Source of the DNA: Mycobacterium sp. 852014-50255_SCH5639931
Lineage (GTDB): Bacteria; Actinomycetota; Actinomycetes; Mycobacteriales; Mycobacteriaceae
NCBI RefSeq assembly: GCF_001665605.1
Contig: NZ_LZSV01000024.1
Coordinates: 62,001-126,000 of the forward strand
Length of the DNA stretch: 64,000 nt
Direction: 5' to 3'
The notes under the pieces were generated by a model. It was not told the origin of the DNA, made no database searches, and worked only from the letters and a program-made list of their open reading frames with translations. Shown here piece by piece: positions 38,596 to 46,547 of the stretch; position 1 is the first letter of the stretch, and every line of letters starts with the position of its first letter. Both the position numbers and the translations under genes were made by a program.

Positions 38596-40380
38596 CTATC
38601 CGAGGAGCTTCGTCAACCAGGCCGGGTCCTGATAGTTCACCGACGCGGTCCCATCCCACACGAACGGGGTGGAGTTGGCGTTCAGCCCGGACAGCGTCGC
38701 GTAACCGCTGGCGGACTTCGCCTTGCCCGTGCCGACGTCGTCTCCGGACTTGATGCAGGTGATGACGTCGGTGTCGGCGCCGACGTTTTTGGCCAGTTGG
38801 GCCAGTTCACCATCGGTGCGGTCCTCCGCGGCGTCCTCCGCCGGCTGGAAGTTGCTGGCGAACAAGCCGGAATAGAAGTCGGTGTAGAGCTTGGCCTCAT
38901 TCTGGGCGGCGACGCAGTACGACGCCGCCACCGCACGGGTCGAGTAGTTCTTGCTGTGCGACTTGTCGTCGAGGAAGTCGAGCAGGTGGTAGCGCACCGC
39001 GAGCTTCTTGTTGTTCACCGCGGTGTCGATGTCACCCGCATTCGACCTGATGAAACTGCCGCAGGGCGGGCAGATGGGTTCGTTGAAGATGTCGATGGTC
39101 ATCGACGCCGCCGAGCTGCCGACGAACACACCGTCATCGAGGACTCGGAGCGCGACGGCGTCCGGTGGTGGCGGCTGCTTGGTCGGCGTCGCCGGGGACG
39201 ACGACTCCCATGGCCGAACGACGGCGAGCGCCACGCCCACGATGGCCACCAGGGCGGTGGCGGTGACGCCCACCCACAGCCAAGGCTTTCTACTCCGCCG
39301 CGGCGGCTGGCCCCATGGCGGCGCCCCGGCGGTGCTGGGACCCCAAGTGGGGGCACCGGCCCAGCCCGTCGGCTGGGGCACCGGACCCCCGGGCGGTGGC
39401 GGCACCGCCGCCCACATCGGGCCGGACGAAGGGGCGTGCGCGGGAGGGGCCTGGGCGATTCCCCCGGGCTGCTGGCCGGCGAATGCCGCCGGCATCCGCG
39501 CCACCTGGCTGCGGGCCAGGATGTCGGTGGCCCGGTCCTGGTCTGGTTCGGCCAGTGCCGCGTAGGCGGCCGCGGACAGGTCACCGCAGCTGGCGTAGCG
39601 GTCCGCGGGATCCTTGGCCATGCCGCGGGCGATCACCGCGTCGAAGGCGATCGGGATGCCGGGCCGCGCGGCACTGGGCTGCGGGATCGCCTGGTGCAGG
39701 TGGGCACCCATCACGCTGATCTGGTCGCCGGTGTACGGCGGGGACCCGGTCAGGCACTCGTACAGCACGCAGGCCAAGGCGTAGATGTCGGCCCGATGGG
39801 TGACCTCGGAGTCGCTGAAGCGCTCCGGGGCCATGTATTTGACGGTGCCCACGGTGGTGCCGATCTGCGTCAGCTTTTCGTCGGCGGTGGCGCTGGCGAT
39901 TCCGAAGTCCACGAGGTAGGCGAAGTCGTCGCCGCTCACCAGGATGTTTTCCGGCTTGACGTCGCGATGCAGGACGCCGGCGGCGTGCGCGGCGTCGAGC
40001 GCCGAGCCGATCTGGCGCACGATGGCCACCGCCCGGGGCGGGGAGAGCGGCCCGTACCGGCTCAGCATGGTGGCCAGGTCTTTGCCGTCGATCAGGCGCA
40101 TGTCGACATACAGCTGGCCGTCGATCTCGCCGAAGTCGTGAATCGGGACGACGTGCGGTTCCTGCAGCCGACCCGCGGTGCGGGCCTCGCGCTGCATGCG
40201 GGAGCGGAAGACCGGGTCGGTGGACAGCGTCTGCGACATCAGCTTCAGCGCGACGGTGCGTTCCCGGACCGTGTCCTCGGCCTCGTAGACGTCGCCCATG
40301 CCGCCGCGACCGATCAGCCGCCGCAGCAGATATGGCCCGAACTGCGAACCCTCCCGCGAATCCGCGGTCGTGTCACCCAT
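38596..40380 (-). CDS. pknE: PknE-type receptor Ser/Thr kinase with DsbG-like thioredoxin outer domain
   Basis: 594 residues, ATG 40380 with GAGGAG 5 nt upstream. The kinase domain has GRGGMGDVYEAED, VALKLM, HRDVKPENIL near 135, VDFGIAS and VGTVKYMAPERF. A long Pro/Gly/Ala-rich juxtamembrane linker follows (about 285-360) and then one TM helix (about 364-388). The outer domain is a DsbA/DsbG-like thioredoxin fold with the active-site motif CPPC near 437-440 and further cysteines in ASYCVA and ITCIKS. This is the layout of M. tuberculosis PknE, so the protein probably senses redox or nitric oxide stress outside the membrane. It starts an operon with the DUF1707 protein and a second kinase. Confidence 0.88.
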   Translation of the reverse strand: MGDTTADSREGSQFGPYLLRRLIGRGGMGDVYEAEDTVRERTVALKLMSQTLSTDPVFRSRMQREARTAGRLQEPHVVPIHDFGEIDGQLYVDMRLIDGKDLATMLSRYGPLSPPRAVAIVRQIGSALDAAHAAGVLHRDVKPENILVSGDDFAYLVDFGIASATADEKLTQIGTTVGTVKYMAPERFSDSEVTHRADIYALACVLYECLTGSPPYTGDQISVMGAHLHQAIPQPSAARPGIPIAFDAVIARGMAKDPADRYASCGDLSAAAYAALAEPDQDRATDILARSQVARMPAAFAGQQPGGIAQAPPAHAPSSGPMWAAVPPPPGGPVPQPTGWAGAPTWGPSTAGAPPWGQPPRRSRKPWLWVGVTATALVAIVGVALAVVRPWESSSPATPTKQPPPPDAVALRVLDDGVFVGSSAASMTIDIFNEPICPPCGSFIRSNAGDIDTAVNNKKLAVRYHLLDFLDDKSHSKNYSTRAVAASYCVAAQNEAKLYTDFYSGLFASNFQPAEDAAEDRTDGELAQLAKNVGADTDVITCIKSGDDVGTGKAKSASGYATLSGLNANSTPFVWDGTASVNYQDPAWLTKLLG

Positions 40381-40481
40381 CCCGACTCCTCAGTCACCGA
40401 CCGTGCGCAGGCATAAGGCTAAGGTTTCACAGGCCGCTGGGCACGGCGAATAGCGAAAGCCAGCTAATAGGGCAACGCGGA

Positions 40482-40823
40482 TTAACGGAGTTCGTCGTCA
40501 CCGCTGGTGCGTTCGGTCAGCCCTTCGCGGGACAGGGCCCGCACGAATCCGAACGCCTGCATCCCGGCGGGGCCGGGGTTTTCGGTGATCCAGTCGTTGA
40601 TCTTCCCGAACGCGTTGGCCAGGTCGTCGCGCTTGACGCGGATCAGATAGGTCATTCTGTCGTCGTCCGGATCGTCGATGGATTCGGCTACGGCGACGGG
40701 ATTCTTGAAGGCGTACGCGATCCCGTGTACGGCGTCGTGGTTCAGCGCCCATTGAAGTTCGCTGGGCCGCAGCCGGTTGACCGCCAGATTGCGGTAGTCA
40801 TGGTCGTCTTTTGAGCTGCTCAC
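40482..40823 (-). CDS. Hypothetical protein, 113 aa
   Basis: A small acidic soluble protein starting at GTG 40823, with AGGAGG further upstream than usual (12 nt). No signal peptide or membrane segment is visible. Regular helix/strand-like spacing (MTYLIRVKRDDLANAFGKIN) makes it a plausible folded protein, but no family was recognised. It lies about 100 bp upstream of the PknE-like kinase on the same strand and could belong to the same transcript. Confidence 0.6.
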   Translation of the reverse strand: MSSSKDDHDYRNLAVNRLRPSELQWALNHDAVHGIAYAFKNPVAVAESIDDPDDDRMTYLIRVKRDDLANAFGKINDWITENPGPAGMQAFGFVRALSREGLTERTSGDDELR

Positions 40824-40967
40824 CTGGCCGATAGTCCTCCTCTGTATGGCTCGAGAAAGTGGACGGCGAGGAACTGAAAATGATGCCGCGCAGGCGATTC
40901 GATACGAGTGCGCAACCGGGCATTTCCATCATAGGAAGCGGGTCCGTCGGCTGCATGTCGAGCGGAA

Positions 40968-41657
40968 TCAGCGGCGATATTTCAAGAACACGTAGCCGTC
41001 GCAAACCAGGGCGTGTTCGAGGCGCATCGTCACCGGTGCGGGCAGCGACGACGGGGTGAGGCGGTGGCCCACCGGCTGGCTGGCGGCGAGTTTGGGGGCC
41101 AAAGTCACGCAGATCTCATCGACGGCGTCGGCTTCCACCAGCTCGTCGAGCACGGTCGGTCCGCCCTCGCACAGGATGTGGTGCAGCCCCCGTGCGCGCA
41201 GCAGCGCGACGGCCTGCGCCACATCGACGGATTCTTCGCCCGCCACCAATACCTGCCGCCCACCGTCGCCGAAGTCGTCTCGCGCCGCCGCGGCGTGCGC
41301 GCACGTCACCACGATCGGTGGCTGGTCGGGGTCGTCGAACAGCCTCGACGGCAGCCGGCCGCTGCGGCTGATCACCGCGATCGGGGGCGGTGCGGTACGG
41401 GTCGCGTCGATGAGCCGCACCGGGCCGTAGTTCTCGGCGCGCGCGGTGCCGGCGCCCACCAGGACGACGTCGGCGAAGCCGCGCAGGGTTTTCAGCAGCT
41501 GTTGGTCGATGGGACACGACAGCGGACCGGCCCGACCGCCGAACGCGGCCGCGCCGTCGGCGCTGAAGATCATGTTGGCGCGCACGCCCGGCGGGGGATC
41601 GGCGTAGAACGATGCGAGTTCGGTGATGCCGGCGACGGTGCCCACCCGGGGGATCAC
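40968..41657 (-). CDS. RibD C-terminal/dihydrofolate-reductase-like pyrimidine reductase
   Basis: 229 residues from GTG 41657, which follows the stop codon of the upstream flavin reductase by 2 nt; a longer frame into that gene is unlikely. The fold is the DHFR-like RibD C-terminal domain: RANMIFSADGAAAFGG near the N-terminus, VLVGAGTARAENYGP for NADPH binding, ILCEGGPTVLDELV and a final VFLKYRR strand. In M. tuberculosis a comparable stand-alone protein (Rv2671 type) can complement folate reduction. The deaminase domain of full RibD is absent. Pairing with a flavin reductase suggests a pteridine or flavin redox role. Confidence 0.8.
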   Translation of the reverse strand: MIPRVGTVAGITELASFYADPPPGVRANMIFSADGAAAFGGRAGPLSCPIDQQLLKTLRGFADVVLVGAGTARAENYGPVRLIDATRTAPPPIAVISRSGRLPSRLFDDPDQPPIVVTCAHAAAARDDFGDGGRQVLVAGEESVDVAQAVALLRARGLHHILCEGGPTVLDELVEADAVDEICVTLAPKLAASQPVGHRLTPSSLPAPVTMRLEHALVCDGYVFLKYRR

Positions 41658-41659
41658 TG

Positions 41660-42157
41660 CTACGCCTCGTGGCCGGGTTCCAGATGCTGAACGTCGCTGA
41701 ACGACACCCAACTTTCCAGTTCCCGCGGGGGCCGGCCGTCCACCGGCGCGAGCAGATGCCCGACGTGGTCGCCCAGCGTGAAACGCTCGAGAATTTCACC
41801 GACGAACCACGCGGCCGCGTCGTCGAGGATGGGCATCTGCTCCGGACCGCTGTGCCACGAGCAGCGGTCGAACTTGTTGATCGTGTCGCCGGTCTGGCTG
41901 CCGAAGAGCTCCACGATGTCGAGGTGCTCGTGGTCGAAGACGTGCACCGCCAGGTGAGTCGCCTCGGTGGCGACCCGGAATGTGTGGTTCTTCCGGGACA
42001 GACCGACCAGAAATCGGGGTGGGTGAATGCTGGTCTGGCTGGCGAACCCGACCAGGCAGCCCGCCGCGACGCCGCCGGCCCGCGTGGTCACGACGTACAT
42101 CGGGTAGTTCAGCAGCGCGACCAGCTTTTCGAACGCGTCTTCTCCCGGGTCGGCCAT
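41660..42157 (-). CDS. Flavin reductase-like protein
   Basis: 165 residues, ATG 42157. A split-barrel FMN-binding flavin reductase domain spans nearly the whole protein: YPMYVVTTRAGG, ASQTSIHPPRFLVGLSRKNHT, HLAVHVFDHEH and the DHVGHLLAPVDG strand. It would reduce free flavin with NAD(P)H or act as a small flavoprotein. It is translationally coupled to the RibD-like gene immediately downstream. Confidence 0.82.
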   Translation of the reverse strand: MADPGEDAFEKLVALLNYPMYVVTTRAGGVAAGCLVGFASQTSIHPPRFLVGLSRKNHTFRVATEATHLAVHVFDHEHLDIVELFGSQTGDTINKFDRCSWHSGPEQMPILDDAAAWFVGEILERFTLGDHVGHLLAPVDGRPPRELESWVSFSDVQHLEPGHEA

Positions 42158-42203
42158 CCGCTCAGTGTTCCCGTTCGGCCCGCGGGGGAATCGGGCGGTG
42201 CCG

Positions 42204-42611
42204 CTAGGCCTGGCAGCAGGGTTCGTCGGTGGTTTCTCCGAAGGTGTCGGAGTCCGCGATCACGGTGTAGACCTCCCAGCGTTCCCCGCCGGGGCCGGTG
42301 ACCCAGACCTTGTCCTGGCTGGCGAAGCAGCAGGTGGTGTTGAGCTCCTCCTCGGTGACCAGCCCTCGTTCGGTGAGGCGGGCGATTTCGGCGTGCACGG
42401 TGTCACTGGTGGCGACTTCCACGCCGAGGTGGTTGAGGCTGCCCCCGTGACCGGGGTTCTCCAGCAGCACCAGCTTCAGCGGGGGCTCGGCGATCGCGAA
42501 GTTCGCGTACCCGGGTTTGACCTTGGCCGGTTCGGTGTCGAACAGCTTGGAGTAGAACGTGATCGCCTCGCCGAGGTCGTCGACGTTGAGGGCGAGTTGC
42601 ACACGAGACAT
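42204..42611 (-). CDS. cadI: CadI/ArsI-type glyoxalase-fold protein
   Basis: 135 residues, ATG 42611 with AAGGA 6 nt upstream. A single vicinal-oxygen-chelate (glyoxalase) domain: VQLALNVDDLGEAITFYSKL, HGGSLNHLGVEV, the cysteine pair in TTCCFASQDKVWV, and the C-terminal DEPCCQA cysteine pair. It matches cadmium/arsenic-induced CadI and the C-As lyase ArsI that cleaves trivalent organoarsenicals. It is the last gene of arsR-acr3-arsC-cadI, 26 bp after arsC. Confidence 0.88.
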   Translation of the reverse strand: MSRVQLALNVDDLGEAITFYSKLFDTEPAKVKPGYANFAIAEPPLKLVLLENPGHGGSLNHLGVEVATSDTVHAEIARLTERGLVTEEELNTTCCFASQDKVWVTGPGGERWEVYTVIADSDTFGETTDEPCCQA

Positions 42612-42637
42612 GAGGTGTCCTTTCTTCGGGTGCGGGG

Positions 42638-43051
42638 CTATGGGGTTGTGGTGGAGAGGAGTTCGGCGATCAACGCCTCGACGCGTCGGGCGATGTCGTC
42701 GCGGATGGCACGCACCGTGGTCAGCGGCTGGCCGGCGGGGTCGGGCACCTTCCAGTCGCGGTAGGACACTCCCGGAAAGTAAGGGCAGGCGTCGCCGCAG
42801 CCCATGGTGATGACGACGTCGCTGGTTCGCACGTCGTCGCCGCTGAGGATTTTCGGGTTGGCGGCGGTGATGTCGATTCCTCGTTCGGCCATGGCGGCAA
42901 TCGCAACGGGGTTGACCTCGTCGGCGGGTTGCGTTCCGGCCGAGCGGACTTCGATGCGGCCTTCGGCCATCGTGCTCAGCAGGGCGGCGGCCATCTGTGA
43001 ACGTCCGGCGTTGTGCACGCAGACGAACAGGACGCTTGGTTTACCGGACAT
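42638..43051 (-). CDS. arsC: Arsenate reductase, low-molecular-weight phosphatase type
   Basis: 137 residues. ATG 43051 was chosen because it begins MSGKPSVLFVCVHNAGRSQM; the longer frame reads back into acr3. The CVHNAGRS P-loop (CX5R) near residue 11 is the catalytic site. The later cysteines in TMGCGDACP match the thioredoxin-coupled ArsC family, and VPDPAGQP supplies the Asp. It would reduce As(V) to As(III) for export by Acr3. The start overlaps the acr3 stop by 11 bp. Confidence 0.9.
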   Translation of the reverse strand: MSGKPSVLFVCVHNAGRSQMAAALLSTMAEGRIEVRSAGTQPADEVNPVAIAAMAERGIDITAANPKILSGDDVRTSDVVITMGCGDACPYFPGVSYRDWKVPDPAGQPLTTVRAIRDDIARRVEALIAELLSTTTP

Positions 43052-44138
43052 CGGCGCGGGCCCCTCGGGTCGACTCGGCCGGGAACCTCCGGGCGCGCAG
43101 CGCAAGCGAAACGTAGACCAGGCCAACGAGCACGGGCACCTCGATCAGTGGTCCGACAACCCCGGCGAGCGCTTGCCCCGACGTGGCGCCGTAGGTCGCG
43201 ATGGCCACCGCGATGGCCAGTTCGAAGTTGTTCCCGGCGGCGGTGAACGCCAGGGTGGCGGTGCGGGCGTAGCCAAGCCGCAGCAGCAGTCCGAGGCCGT
43301 ACCCGCCCGCCCACATGATCGCGAAGTAGGCCAGCAGCGGGATGGCGATGCGGGCCACGTCCCATGGCCGTGATGTGATCGCATGGCCCTGCAGGGCAAA
43401 CAGAATCACGATGGTGAACAACAACCCGTACAGGGCCCACGGCCCGATGCGGGGGAGGAACCGCGTCTCATACCAGTCGCGGCCCCGAATCCGTTCGCCC
43501 AGCCGGCGGGAGGAGTATCCCGCGAGCAGCGGGATGCCGAGGAAGATCAGCACCGCCTTGGCGATCTGCCAGGGGGAGACGTGGATACCGGTTTGGGGCA
43601 GGCCCAACCACCCGGGCAGCACCGACAGGTAGAACCAGCCCAGCGCGGCGAACATGACCACCTGAAACAGCGAATTCAGCGCGACCAGCACGGCCGCGGC
43701 CTCGCGGTCCCCACAGGCCAGGTCGTTCCAGATGATGACCATCGCGATGCAGCGGGCGAGCCCGACGATGATCAGGCCGGTGCGGTACTCGGGCAGGTCG
43801 GGCAGCAGCGACCAGGCCAGCGTGAACATCACCGCGGGACCGACCACCCAATTGAGCAATACGGAGGACACCATCAGCTTGCGGTCGGCGGTGACCTCGT
43901 CGAGCCGGTCGTAACGGACCTTGGCCAGCACCGGATACATCATGACCAACAGGCCGACCGCGATCGGCAGCGAAACCCCTTGCACGGCAACGGCGCTCAG
44001 CGCCGTTCCGAGCCCGGGAACGATGCGTCCCAGCAACAGGCCAGCAGCCATCGCCGCGCCGATCCATATCGGCAGGAACCGGTCCATGACGGGGAGCCGG
44101 GCCGGCGCCGCGGCTGGGGTGGTCGTTGGTGTGTTCAT
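43041..44138 (-). CDS. acr3: Arsenite efflux permease Acr3
   Basis: 365 residues, ATG 44138 overlapping the arsR stop (ATGA). About ten hydrophobic helices are visible. Acr3 signatures: PVLAKVRYDRL, NWVVGPAVMF, the conserved cysteine in GLARCIAMVIIWNDLACGD, and FTAAGNNFELAIAVAIATYG. It extrudes arsenite across the inner membrane. The longer open frame to 44441 would be antisense-like filler over arsR and is rejected. Confidence 0.92.
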   Translation of the reverse strand: MNTPTTTPAAAPARLPVMDRFLPIWIGAAMAAGLLLGRIVPGLGTALSAVAVQGVSLPIAVGLLVMMYPVLAKVRYDRLDEVTADRKLMVSSVLLNWVVGPAVMFTLAWSLLPDLPEYRTGLIIVGLARCIAMVIIWNDLACGDREAAAVLVALNSLFQVVMFAALGWFYLSVLPGWLGLPQTGIHVSPWQIAKAVLIFLGIPLLAGYSSRRLGERIRGRDWYETRFLPRIGPWALYGLLFTIVILFALQGHAITSRPWDVARIAIPLLAYFAIMWAGGYGLGLLLRLGYARTATLAFTAAGNNFELAIAVAIATYGATSGQALAGVVGPLIEVPVLVGLVYVSLALRARRFPAESTRGARADVR

Positions 44139-44461
44139 GGCTTCAAGACCGCCGAAAGTTGTTGCAGTGCCGCGGGAATCACCCAGTAGTACACCCAGGT
44201 GCCGCGTCGCTCGCAGTCCAGCAGCCCGGCCGAGCGCAGCAGCTTGAGGTGGTGGGAAATCGTCGGCTGGGAGAGGTCGAAGGTGGCCGATATCTCGCAG
44301 ACGCACGCCTCGCCGCCGGGGTGGCTGGCGATCAGGCTCAACAACCTCAGGCGCACGGGGTCGCCCAGCGCTTTGAACATCGTCGCCAGCTCGGTGGCCT
44401 GGGACTCGGCCATCGCGGCCGCCCCCAGGGTCGGGCAGCACGCCATCTGTTGATTCGACAT
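44135..44461 (-). CDS. arsR: ArsR-family arsenite-responsive repressor
   Basis: 108 residues, starting at ATG 44461. A winged-helix ArsR/SmtB domain spans about 20-100, with the metalloid-site motif EACVCEISATF on one helix followed by the recognition helix LSQPTISHHLKLLRSAGLL. Two extra cysteines at the N-terminus (MACCP) may join the As(III) site. It should repress its own operon until arsenite binds. TTATAT about 6 nt before the ATG suggests a leaderless mRNA. Confidence 0.9.
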   Translation of the reverse strand: MSNQQMACCPTLGAAAMAESQATELATMFKALGDPVRLRLLSLIASHPGGEACVCEISATFDLSQPTISHHLKLLRSAGLLDCERRGTWVYYWVIPAALQQLSAVLKP

Positions 44462-44489
44462 CCTTCTATATAAACATTTATCGAATCAA
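44450..44489. promoter_or_regulatory. ArsR operator/promoter: nested inverted repeats over the arsR start
   Basis: Perfect 9-bp arms TTGATTCGA (44450-44458) and TCGAATCAA (44481-44489) flank 22 bp that contain a second inverted repeat, ATAAA-CA-TTTAT (44470-44481), and a TATATA -10-like box read on the minus strand. The left arm lies inside arsR codons 2-4. An AT-rich palindrome like this is expected for an ArsR/SmtB operator. The whole promoter has to fit in the 38-bp gap between arsR and the APC permease gene. Confidence 0.75.
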
Positions 44490-44499
44490 TGCGCCACCC

Positions 44500-45747
44500 T
44501 CACTTCGCGCGGACGACCCGAATCGCGTAGGCGGCGATGCCCATGCCCAGCACCGTCACGCCCGACAGCACCGACGACAGCGGCATCGCGAACGCGAGGA
44601 GCACACATCCGACCAGGCCGGTCAACGGAATCACCGGAAGCGGGCGGCCCTCGTCGGGCCTGAGGGTGAACGCGGAGGCGTTGGCCACCGCGTAGTAAAT
44701 GAGCACGGCGAAAGAGGAGAACCCGATGGCTCCGCGCAGGTCGGCGGTCGCGGCCAAGACCGCCACCACGAGGCCGATCAGCAGTTCCGCTCGGTGGGGG
44801 ACCCCGAACCGCGGGTGCACGGCGGTGAGCACGTGGGGCAGATGGCGATCACGGGCCATGGCCAACGTGGTGCGCGAGACGCCCAGGATCAGCGCCAGCA
44901 GGGAGCCGAGCGCCGCGACCGCGGCTCCCACCTGCACGACGGGAACGAGCCAGGCCGTCCCGGCGGCCCGCACCGTGTCCACCAGCGGCGCCGTGGCCTG
45001 GCCGAGGCGCCGGGGTCCCAGCACCGCTAGCGCCGCGACGGCCACCAGGGCGTAGACGGCCAGGGTGATGGCGAGGGCGAGCGGTATCGCGCGGGGGATG
45101 GTGCGCGCCGGGTCACGCACCTCCTCGCCCAGGGTGGCGATGCGGGCGTAGCCGGCGAAGGCGAAGAACAACAGCCCCGCGGCCTGTATTACCCCGGCGA
45201 CGGTCGTGCCCACCGGGCGGAGTGGTACCGCGTCACCCGCTCCGGACGTGAACGCGGCGACGACCACCGCGGCCAGCACGGCGAAGACGAGCGCGACGAT
45301 GACGCGGGTCAGCCAGGCCGACTTCCGCACCCCGGCGTAGTTCACCGCGGTCAGCGCCACCACGGCGGCGACGGCGACCGGGTGCGCGTGCGAGGGCCAC
45401 GCATAGGAGCCGATGGTCAGGGCCATCGCGGCGCACGAGGCGGTCTTGCCGGCGACGAAGCCCCACCCCGCCAGGTATCCCCAGAAATCGCCCAGTCGCT
45501 CGCGGCCGTACACATAGGTGCCGCCGGAGGCGGGGTAGCGGGCGGCCAGGCGCGCGGACGAGGTGGCGTTGCAATAGGCCACCACCGCGGCCACCCCCAG
45601 GCCCAGCAGCAGGCCCGAGCCCGCCGCGCGCGCCGCCGGCCCGAGCGCGGCGAAAATCCCGGCGCCCATCATCGAGCCCAGCCCGATTGTCACCGCGTCG
45701 AACAAACCCAGGCTTCGGCGAAGCTCGCCGGTGTCGTTGTCGGCCAA
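44500..45747 (-). CDS. APC-superfamily amino-acid permease
   Basis: 415 residues from TTG 45747, with GAGGAG 5 nt upstream deciding the start. About twelve hydrophobic helices. The first helix has the APC signature FDAVTIGLGSMMGAGIFAAL, and later YPASGGTYVYGRERLGDFWG and FFAFAGYARIATLGEEVRDP. It should be an amino-acid/proton symporter or exchanger in the inner membrane. It sits between two arsenic-response units and is divergent from the ArsR-ArsC fusion, sharing a 53-bp intergenic region that contains the palindrome, so it may be under the same regulator. Confidence 0.87.
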   Translation of the reverse strand: MADNDTGELRRSLGLFDAVTIGLGSMMGAGIFAALGPAARAAGSGLLLGLGVAAVVAYCNATSSARLAARYPASGGTYVYGRERLGDFWGYLAGWGFVAGKTASCAAMALTIGSYAWPSHAHPVAVAAVVALTAVNYAGVRKSAWLTRVIVALVFAVLAAVVVAAFTSGAGDAVPLRPVGTTVAGVIQAAGLLFFAFAGYARIATLGEEVRDPARTIPRAIPLALAITLAVYALVAVAALAVLGPRRLGQATAPLVDTVRAAGTAWLVPVVQVGAAVAALGSLLALILGVSRTTLAMARDRHLPHVLTAVHPRFGVPHRAELLIGLVVAVLAATADLRGAIGFSSFAVLIYYAVANASAFTLRPDEGRPLPVIPLTGLVGCVLLAFAMPLSSVLSGVTVLGMGIAAYAIRVVRAK

Positions 45748-45781
45748 TCGGTCTCCTCACCGCGCACGCAGTGGCTAACCT

Positions 45782-45797
45782 ATCAAACTAGTTTGAT
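45782..45797. promoter_or_regulatory. 16-bp perfect palindrome, predicted operator of the ArsR-ArsC fusion
   Basis: ATCAAACTAGTTTGAT is a perfect palindrome lying 3 bp before the fusion's ATG at 45801 and 34 bp upstream of the divergent permease start. Its position and AT-rich symmetry fit autoregulation by the ArsR domain and possible joint control of the permease. Confidence 0.75.
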
Positions 45798-45800
45798 GTA

Positions 45801-46547
45801 ATGTCTGCTGGGATGGTGGCAAGCAAGACGGCGGTTCCGTCGCTGATGCAGATGGCGTCGCACCCGGTGCGCTGGGCGCTGCTGACCGAACTCGCGGGCA
45901 GCGACCACCGGGTGCGGGAATTGGCTGCCGCCGTTGACGAACCGCAAAACCTGGTTTCGTATCACTTGCGCCAGCTGCGCGCGGCTCGGCTCGTCGACGC
46001 GCGGCGCAGCAGTTTCGACGGTCGCGACACCTATTACCGCCTGAACCTGACGGGCTGCGCCGGTGCGTTTCGCGAGGCCGCCGCGGCGCTGCATCCCGCA
46101 CTCGCGCCGACGCCAGTCGCCAAGCCGGCGGCGCGGTCGGTGCTGTTCCTGTGTACCGGCAACAGCGCACGATCACCCATGGCCGAGGCGCTGCTGGAGC
46201 ACAGGGGCCAGGGGCGCATTCGGGCCGCGAGCGCCGGCAGTCATCCCAAACCGCACCTGCACCCCAACGCGATACGCATCATGCGCGACAGGTACGGCAT
46301 CGACCTCGGTGGGCGCCGGCCCCAACCGTTGACCGCCGTGGCCCGGCGTCGCTTCGATTGTGTGATCACGCTGTGCGACAAGGTCCGTGAGTACGCGCGC
46401 GACCACGACCTGGTCACGACAATGCACTGGAGCCTGCCCGATCCGTCGGCCGGCCGCTACCCCGAATTCGAGCGGGTGGCAAGCGAATTGGACGACCGCA
46501 TCGACTTCCTGTTGCCCGTCCTGGACGCATACCCGCGGAGGCGATGA
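45801..46547 (+). CDS. ArsR-ArsC fusion: HTH regulator joined to low-molecular-weight phosphatase/arsenate reductase
   Basis: 248 residues. Residues about 8-95 are an ArsR-type winged helix (HPVRWALLTELAGSDHRVREL, then EPQNLVSYHLRQLRAARLV). Residues about 112-245 are a low-molecular-weight phosphatase/arsenate-reductase domain with the CTGNSARS P-loop and a LPDPS aspartate loop. ATG 45801 is used; ATG 45813 is also possible. The fusion could sense and process arsenate, or use the phosphatase fold as its ligand sensor. Its HTH lacks the CVC motif of the other ArsR, so the inducer probably differs. Its stop overlaps the start of the multicopper oxidase by ATGA. Confidence 0.87.
   Translation: MSAGMVASKTAVPSLMQMASHPVRWALLTELAGSDHRVRELAAAVDEPQNLVSYHLRQLRAARLVDARRSSFDGRDTYYRLNLTGCAGAFREAAAALHPALAPTPVAKPAARSVLFLCTGNSARSPMAEALLEHRGQGRIRAASAGSHPKPHLHPNAIRIMRDRYGIDLGGRRPQPLTAVARRRFDCVITLCDKVREYARDHDLVTTMHWSLPDPSAGRYPEFERVASELDDRIDFLLPVLDAYPRRR

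Noticed and set aside
44139..44441. 100-residue extension of Acr3
   Set aside because: Lies over arsR in another frame, has no membrane or family features, and ATG 44138 gives the normal Acr3 length with an ATGA junction.
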